From contig NZ_JASERU010000028.1 of the NCBI RefSeq assembly GCF_030504985.1, positions 1 through 32,207 of the forward strand: 32,207 nt of DNA, written 5' to 3'. This DNA is from Fulvimonas sp. R45. Its GTDB lineage: Bacteria; Pseudomonadota; Gammaproteobacteria; Xanthomonadales; Rhodanobacteraceae. The notes beneath the pieces were generated by a model that made no database searches, was not told where the DNA came from, and saw only the letters and a program-made list of their open reading frames with translations. The number at the start of each line of letters is the position of its first letter. The first letter of the stretch is position 1. Below are positions 28,481 through 32,207 of this stretch, piece by piece. The position numbers and the translations under genes are program-made.

Positions 28481-29848
28481 ATGTCCCAGGCTCCGCAGAA
28501 AATCGGCTTCGTCAGCCTCGGCTGCCCCAAGGCGCTGGTGGATTCCGAGCGCATCCTCACCCAGCTGAAGGTCGAGGGCTACCAGATCGTGCCCAGCTAC
28601 GGCGAGGCCGACGCGGTGGTGGTGAACACCTGCGGCTTCATCGACGCGGCGGTGCAGGAATCGCTGGACTCGATCGGCGAGGCGCTGCACGAGAACGGCA
28701 AGGTGATCGTCACCGGCTGCCTCGGCAAGCGCGCCGAGCTGATCCGCGAGGCCTACCCGGACGTGCTCTCGATCAGCGGCCCGCAGGACTACGCCAGCGT
28801 GATGCACGCCGTGCACGAGGCGCTGCCGCCGGTGCGCAACAGGTTCCTCGACATCGGGCCGCTCGGGCGTCTTGACGCCCGAGACGACAACTCGGTCGGC
28901 ATCAAGCTCACCCCGAAGCACTACGCCTACCTGAAGATTTCCGAAGGCTGCAACCACCGCTGCAGCTTCTGCATCATCCCGTCGATGCGCGGCAACCTGG
29001 TCTCGCGCCCGGTGGACGAGGTGCTGGTCGAGGCCGAGAAGCTGGTCAAGGGCGGCGTGAAGGAACTGCTGGTGATCTCGCAGGACACCAGCGCCTACGG
29101 CGTGGACCTGAAGTATGCCGAGCGCAGCTGGCGCGGCAAGGCGTACCGCACGCGCATGACCGAACTGTGCGAGGGCCTGGCCGAGCTGGGCGTCTGGACG
29201 CGCCTGCACTACGTCTACCCGTACCCGCACGTGGACGAAGTGATGCCGCTGATGGCGGAAGGCAAGATCCTGCCGTACCTCGACATCCCGTTCCAGCACG
29301 CCAGCCCGCGCATCCTGAAACTGATGAAGCGCCCCGGCAACATCGACAAGACGCTGGAGCGCATCCAGAACTGGCGCCGGCAGGTACCCGACCTGACCCT
29401 CCGCAGCACCTTCATCGTCGGCTTCCCCGGCGAGACCGACGCCGAGTTCGAGGAACTGCTCGACTTCCTGCGCGAAGCCGAACTCGACCGCGTGGGCGCC
29501 TTCGCCTACTCGCCGGTGGACGGCGCCAGGGCCAACGAACTGCCCGGCGCCGTCTCCGAGGAACTGAAGGAAGACCGCCTCGAACAGTTCATGGCCGTGC
29601 AGGCGGAGATCTCCGCCGCCAAGCTGCAGCGCAAGATCGGCCGCACGATCAAGGTGCTGGTGGACGAAGCCAGCGCCGACGGCGCCGTGGCCCGCTCCGC
29701 CGCCGACGCGCCGGAGATCGACGGCACCGTGCTGATCGCCGACGGCCAGGCGCTGAAACCCGGCCAGTTCGTCGACGTGGTGGTCGAAGCGGCCAGCGAG
29801 CACGACCTGCATGCGCGCCTGGCGCATCCCTCGCTCAAGGTGGTCTGA
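28481..29848 (+). CDS. rimO: Ribosomal protein uS12 methylthiotransferase RimO
   Basis: RimO is a radical-SAM enzyme that adds a methylthio group to an aspartate of ribosomal protein S12. The 455-residue protein has the N-terminal MTTase domain with cluster cysteines 15, 51 and 80. The radical-SAM motif CNHRCSFC gives Cys 157, 161 and 164, and a TRAM domain closes the C-terminus. E. coli RimO is 441 residues. Much of the difference is an extra stretch at about 126-138, just before [17 protein letters not shown], encoded by a perfect palindrome (28862-28883). I chose the third of three in-frame ATGs (28481) by homology; 28466 and 28469 are possible and none has a clear ribosome-binding site. 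Confidence 0.96.
   Translation: MSQAPQKIGFVSLGCPKALVDSERILTQLKVEGYQIVPSYGEADAVVVNTCGFIDAAVQESLDSIGEALHENGKVIVTGCLGKRAELIREAYPDVLSISGPQDYASVMHAVHEALPPVRNRFLDIGPLGRLDARDDNSVGIKLTPKHYAYLKISEGCNHRCSFCIIPSMRGNLVSRPVDEVLVEAEKLVKGGVKELLVISQDTSAYGVDLKYAERSWRGKAYRTRMTELCEGLAELGVWTRLHYVYPYPHVDEVMPLMAEGKILPYLDIPFQHASPRILKLMKRPGNIDKTLERIQNWRRQVPDLTLRSTFIVGFPGETDAEFEELLDFLREAELDRVGAFAYSPVDGARANELPGAVSEELKEDRLEQFMAVQAEISAAKLQRKIGRTIKVLVDEASADGAVARSAADAPEIDGTVLIADGQALKPGQFVDVVVEAASEHDLHARLAHPSLKVV
28862..28883. repeat. 22-bp palindrome inside rimO
   Basis: ctcgggcgtc (28862-28871) and gacgcccgag (28874-28883) are perfect inverted copies around a 2-base centre. The stretch falls in a linker that is about ten residues longer than in E. 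coli RimO and keeps the reading frame. Confidence 0.7.
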
Positions 29849-29988
29849 ATGGCGATGGGCCGGTCGCGCCCGGCATTGGATGGCCGATAGAACCTTGGCC
29901 AACACCTCACCTGACACGATGATCGGCAAGGCCTCAGCCACCCCTCACCGTTCACCCTGAGCGTAGGCCCGCAGGGCCGACGCGGGGA

Positions 29989-30006
29989 GCGGCCAAGGAT
30001 GGCCGC
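29989..30006. repeat. Intergenic palindrome related to the gcvP element
   Basis: gcggcca-agga-tggccgc differs from the gcvP palindrome gcggccat-gg-atggccgc at one base. It lies within a repeat-rich 216-base gap (29849-30064) between rimO and the DUF3025 gene. The gap also holds ttcaccctgagc and gaagtcgaaggg, a pair common at the edges of dispersed bacterial repeats. Confidence 0.65.
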
Positions 30007-30064
30007 GCTTTGGGGAGCGAGGAAGTCGAAGGGCCCGGCGCGAGAAAGCACACAGGGAGGGCAC

Positions 30065-30925
30065 ATGAAGAAAACCCGCTACGTGGCCCCCTCACGCGGC
30101 ACGATCGACCCGCAGGTGTTTGGGCGAATGCCCTTGGCCGCATGGCACGAATACACCCACCTGCTCGAAAGCCCTGCCTGGCCCGGCATCGCCACCCTCA
30201 ACGCCACCCGCCCACCCGGCATGCCCGAACACTTCGCGCCCCAGGCCCGCGAACTGCTCGCCGACAACTTGCACTACGAACAACGCATCGCCGACCGCGG
30301 CGACATCGCCACCCGCGAACACAACTGGCACGACCTGTTCAACGCCCTGGCCTGGCTGCGCCATCCCGACCTCAAGCGCGCACTCAATGCACGGCAAGTG
30401 GCCGAGATCACCCGCATGGGCCCGAAGCAACGCTCGCGCGCCCAATGCGCGCTCACCCACTTCGACGAAGCCGGCGTCGTGGTCACGCTGCGCGATCCAG
30501 CGCTGCTGCCACTGTGGGACACCCACGACTGGCACGGCCTGTTCTGGCGCGAGCGCGAAGCATGGCTGGACGGCCGCATCCTTGTCGCCGTGTTCGGCCA
30601 CGCCTTGCTCGAACATGCACTGACGCCTGGGCAATTGCTGGTGGGGAAGGCGCTGGTGGTCACGCTCCCACCATCCCGGCGCAAGCCGGGGTCCAGCGCC
30701 TGTGATTCCGCCACATGCTGCATCGAAAGCATCGACGCATGCGCGCAAGCCATCCGCGAAGGCCATGCCCTGCGCGACCCGCTGGAACTCCGCCCCCTGC
30801 CACTGGCCGGCATCCCCGGCTGGCACCCGGACAACGGACAGGAAGCCTTCCACCGCGAGGCGCCGTGTTTCCGGCCCGTGAGGGCAGGGCGAAGCTACCC
30901 GGCGCCGTGGACGCCGGGCGGCTGA
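30065..30925 (+). CDS. DUF3025-domain protein
   Basis: This 286-residue protein matches the uncharacterised DUF3025 family by its central block REHNWHDLFNALAWLRHPD (from residue 85). The later DEAGVVVTLRDPALLPL and HDWHGLFWRER segments also fit. Histidines and tryptophans are frequent, but no catalytic motif is known to me. Residues about 201-216 (containing PPSRRKPGSS) are the translation of a dispersed DNA repeat at 30669-30696 and are probably not original to the fold. The ATG at 30065 follows a strong AGGGAGG. The stop lies in the first unit of an 8-base tandem repeat. Confidence 0.87.
   Translation: MKKTRYVAPSRGTIDPQVFGRMPLAAWHEYTHLLESPAWPGIATLNATRPPGMPEHFAPQARELLADNLHYEQRIADRGDIATREHNWHDLFNALAWLRHPDLKRALNARQVAEITRMGPKQRSRAQCALTHFDEAGVVVTLRDPALLPLWDTHDWHGLFWREREAWLDGRILVAVFGHALLEHALTPGQLLVGKALVVTLPPSRRKPGSSACDSATCCIESIDACAQAIREGHALRDPLELRPLPLAGIPGWHPDNGQEAFHREAPCFRPVRAGRSYPAPWTPGG
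30669..30696. repeat. Dispersed repeat fragment inside the DUF3025 gene
   Basis: ccatcccggcgcaagccggg and the following gtccagcg are a common form of dispersed repeat in this lineage. The start matches the end of the MITE-like element at 9121 (catcccggcgca). It is translated in frame. Confidence 0.6.
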
Positions 30926-30950
30926 GCGGCTGAGCGGCTGAGCGGCTGAG
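30919..30950. repeat. Tandem repeat, 4 x 8 bp
   Basis: The unit cggctgag occurs four times exactly, with a partial fifth (cgg). Each unit contains tga in the same register, so the DUF3025 gene stops in the first unit. The unit length is not a multiple of three. Confidence 0.85.
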
Positions 30951-31180
30951 CGGATTTCGCCGGAGATGATGTGCCTGGATCTGCCACTTGCCCCGCAGCC
31001 GACATGGTGGAAGGATGGCCCCATATTTCAGGCCAGCTCAAACACTGCGGGGTTAGATGGCAGGGTTAGGCTGCATGCAAGGGGGCAAGTCGTTGATTCC
31101 TGAAGGCCACTGCGGAGCCGCGCACGCTGGTGGCGTGGGATAGGCTGCGGGATTACGCTGCGTTTTGGAATCTACTTTGA

Positions 31181-31187
31181 GTTAGGC
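31181..31187 (+). other. Integron core site (GTTAGGC) at the left edge of cassette 1
   Basis: GTTAGGC is the recombination core at which integron integrases cut. It is preceded by actttga, which resembles the acttgagc before the next core site at 31755. This may be the right end of a decayed attC, or of an attI site. Another GTTAGGC stands at 31065-31071 and a GTTAGAT at 31052-31058, which may mark older junctions. Otherwise 30951-31180 holds nothing I can support. Confidence 0.6.
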
Positions 31188-31190
31188 CTC

Positions 31191-31655
31191 ATGATCGAGA
31201 TCATCCTCAACTTTCTTAGAGACTATCCCTACATCCCAGGTACGGCAGTGGTCGCATTTGGTTGGTGGTTGGTGCATAGGCTCAATTCCGCGCGTGATCG
31301 CATCAATTCAGAAAGGACAATTCGCACCACCGAGCTGGCCAAGGTTTACGCAATTCTCCTTCGGACGGGAATCTATGGCTCTTTGTCCAAGACCGATGAC
31401 GCCGGGAACGTCGTATGGATTAATGAAGAACTCGAGGATGCGATTGGACAGATTTACCTGTACGGCACGAGCGAGTTAGTTGACCTGACTCAACAATACG
31501 TTGAGTCATGGAGCAGCACCCAAGGCGCCGACGGAACCAAGCTCCTCAACGGTATTCGCGAACACATCCGGAAATCTCTGGGCCTCGATCCTATTCCGGG
31601 AACTCCCCACTACCTTCGTGTAACAATCAAACCAAACAAGAAGAATGAGGCCTAA
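31191..31655 (+). CDS. Integron cassette gene 1, membrane-anchored protein of unknown function
   Basis: I do not recognise this 154-residue protein. A hydrophobic segment at about 14-28 (PGTAVVAFGWWLV) suggests a single N-terminal membrane anchor. A cytosolic helical part follows, with an Arg-rich stretch just after the helix (RLNSARDRINSERTIRTTE). The ATG lies 10 bases from the start of the core site, as is usual for cassettes, and the stop TAA overlaps the attC left end. Base composition is clearly poorer in GC than the rest of the window, which indicates transfer. No own promoter or ribosome-binding site is evident. Confidence 0.8.
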   Translation: MIEIILNFLRDYPYIPGTAVVAFGWWLVHRLNSARDRINSERTIRTTELAKVYAILLRTGIYGSLSKTDDAGNVVWINEELEDAIGQIYLYGTSELVDLTQQYVESWSSTQGADGTKLLNGIREHIRKSLGLDPIPGTPHYLRVTIKPNKKNEA

Positions 31656-31761
31656 CAATGCGTTCAAGCCGAACTCGTTTCGCTACGCCAACAACATGGC
31701 AGAAAGAGCTTGCCATGTTCTTGGCTGCGCTACACGAGTCGGCTTAACTTGAGCGTTAGGC
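31650..31761 (+). repeat. attC recombination site of an integron cassette
   Basis: The site runs from R'' GCCTAAC (31650-31656) to R' GTTAGGC (31755-31761), 112 bases. The arms gttcaagccgaactcg on the left and cgagtcggcttaact on the right pair with one unpaired A on the left. That unpaired base is the extrahelical base the integrase uses to choose the strand. Between them lies a further hairpin, aacatggca with tgccatgtt. All parts of a functional attC are present. Confidence 0.95.
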
Positions 31762-31764
31762 TAC

Positions 31765-32112
31765 ATGAATAACCGCCGCGAACAACTGGAAACATTGCAT
31801 GCTCATCTTGGCGAGCTAATAGCGGTACTCGCGCAAGATCCGGCATGCCAATGGCGCGCGCACTTCGCAGCATGCCAACAACGAGCTGCGTCGTTACTCA
31901 ACCTCGGATTCACTCAAAGCGAGTTAAACGAGCTATCCGGCTCGGTTAACCATGTCTACGGTGGCTCTGGCAGCTTCAACGACTACGCTCCGGTCCGCGC
32001 AAAAGCTGATGGTACTTTCAGTGTCATCACAGGCATGGACGGCTTCAGCAAGCTCTCTAGCAACGTCTACGCATCTGCTCTTGCACTCAGGGTTGTCGGC
32101 GAGGCACCCTAA
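31765..32112 (+). CDS. Integron cassette gene 2, small protein of unknown function
   Basis: This 115-residue protein starts 10 bases from the start of the attC core site and ends in a TAA that overlaps a new CCTAAC, a normal cassette layout. It is soluble, with no signal or membrane segment. The central VYGGSGSFNDYAP resembles the YGGMGSFND motif of small uncharacterised proteins that I recall under DUF6966; that match is from memory. GC content is lower than in the chromosome. Its function is unknown. Confidence 0.8.
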   Translation: MNNRREQLETLHAHLGELIAVLAQDPACQWRAHFAACQQRAASLLNLGFTQSELNELSGSVNHVYGGSGSFNDYAPVRAKADGTFSVITGMDGFSKLSSNVYASALALRVVGEAP

Positions 32113-32207
32113 CAACTCGTGTATGGACTCCTCATGCAACTAGCCCGGAGTGCTGCAGCAGTCGATGCGGGGTGAATGAATCGGTTGCAGTCGTGTATTC
32201 GGCCTTG
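32107..32207 (+). other. Left part of a second attC-like site, incomplete
   Basis: CCCTAACAA at 32107-32115 overlaps the cassette 2 stop as an R'' box should. No matching L boxes or closing GTTRRRY are found before the window ends. Either the site continues beyond the edge or it is degenerate. Confidence 0.4.

Noticed and set aside
31074-31142. A short ORF of about 22 codons after the GTTAGGC at 31065, as a further cassette gene
   Set aside because: No attC can be drawn before the next core site and the peptide has no distinguishing features.

Overview
The window is high-GC gammaproteobacterial chromosome, most likely from the Lysobacterales (Xanthomonadales), near Rhodanobacter, Dyella or Luteibacter. 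The basis is inference from protein resemblance, an RnfB-Nth pair without the rest of an Rnf complex, and abundant palindromic intergenic repeats. Gene density is high, many genes overlap by a few bases, and nearly everything up to about 31.0 kb is core housekeeping. The last 1.1 kb is visibly poorer in GC and consists of integron gene cassettes.

Layout. 1-110: possible 3' end of an insertion sequence. 151-1203 (-): YahK-type zinc alcohol dehydrogenase. 1410-4600 (-): gcvP behind a tandem glycine riboswitch. 4675-5082 (+): VOC/glyoxalase-fold protein. 5166-5250 (-): tRNA-Leu(CAG) with a clear promoter and terminator. 5387-9068 (+): rnr-rlmB-small membrane protein, joined by 4-bp overlaps. 9121-9296: MITE-like repeat. 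9374-9766 (+): guanidine-II (mini-ykkC) riboswitch and an SMR guanidinium exporter. 9881-14588 (-): pstSCAB-phoU, followed upstream by rnt (-) and then an OprO/OprP-like porin (+), with Pho-box-like sites in front of pstS and the porin. 17171-18414 (-): rsxB-nth. 18470-20545 (-): metG. 20731-23295 (+): MFS transporter, HAD hydrolase and DeoR regulator behind a triple 10-bp repeat. 23392-23859 (-): DUF2147 protein. 24025-26935 (+): apbC/mrp, FMN reductase, dcd and a lipoprotein. 27062-28152 (-): HIT protein and dienelactone hydrolase. 28481-29848 (+): rimO. 30065-30925 (+): DUF3025 protein. 31181-end: integron cassettes with one complete attC site.

How the genes work together. The phosphate block joins a predicted outer-membrane phosphate porin, the PstSCAB transporter and the PhoU signalling protein, probably under PhoB. 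Two metabolite riboswitches of known classes sit in front of the genes expected for their ligands: glycine before glycine decarboxylase, guanidine before a guanidinium exporter. The MFS-HAD-DeoR set looks like a small self-regulated uptake and dephosphorylation operon of unknown substrate.

The most unusual theme is palindromic repeat DNA lying in frame inside conserved genes. gcvP carries a two-hairpin element that adds roughly 15-20 residues, rimO carries a 22-bp palindrome that adds about 10 residues, and the DUF3025 gene carries a piece of a dispersed repeat. Related copies of the gcvP and DUF3025 elements occur between genes in this same window. Second in interest is the integron cassette pair, which has no integrase gene on the side where one is expected.
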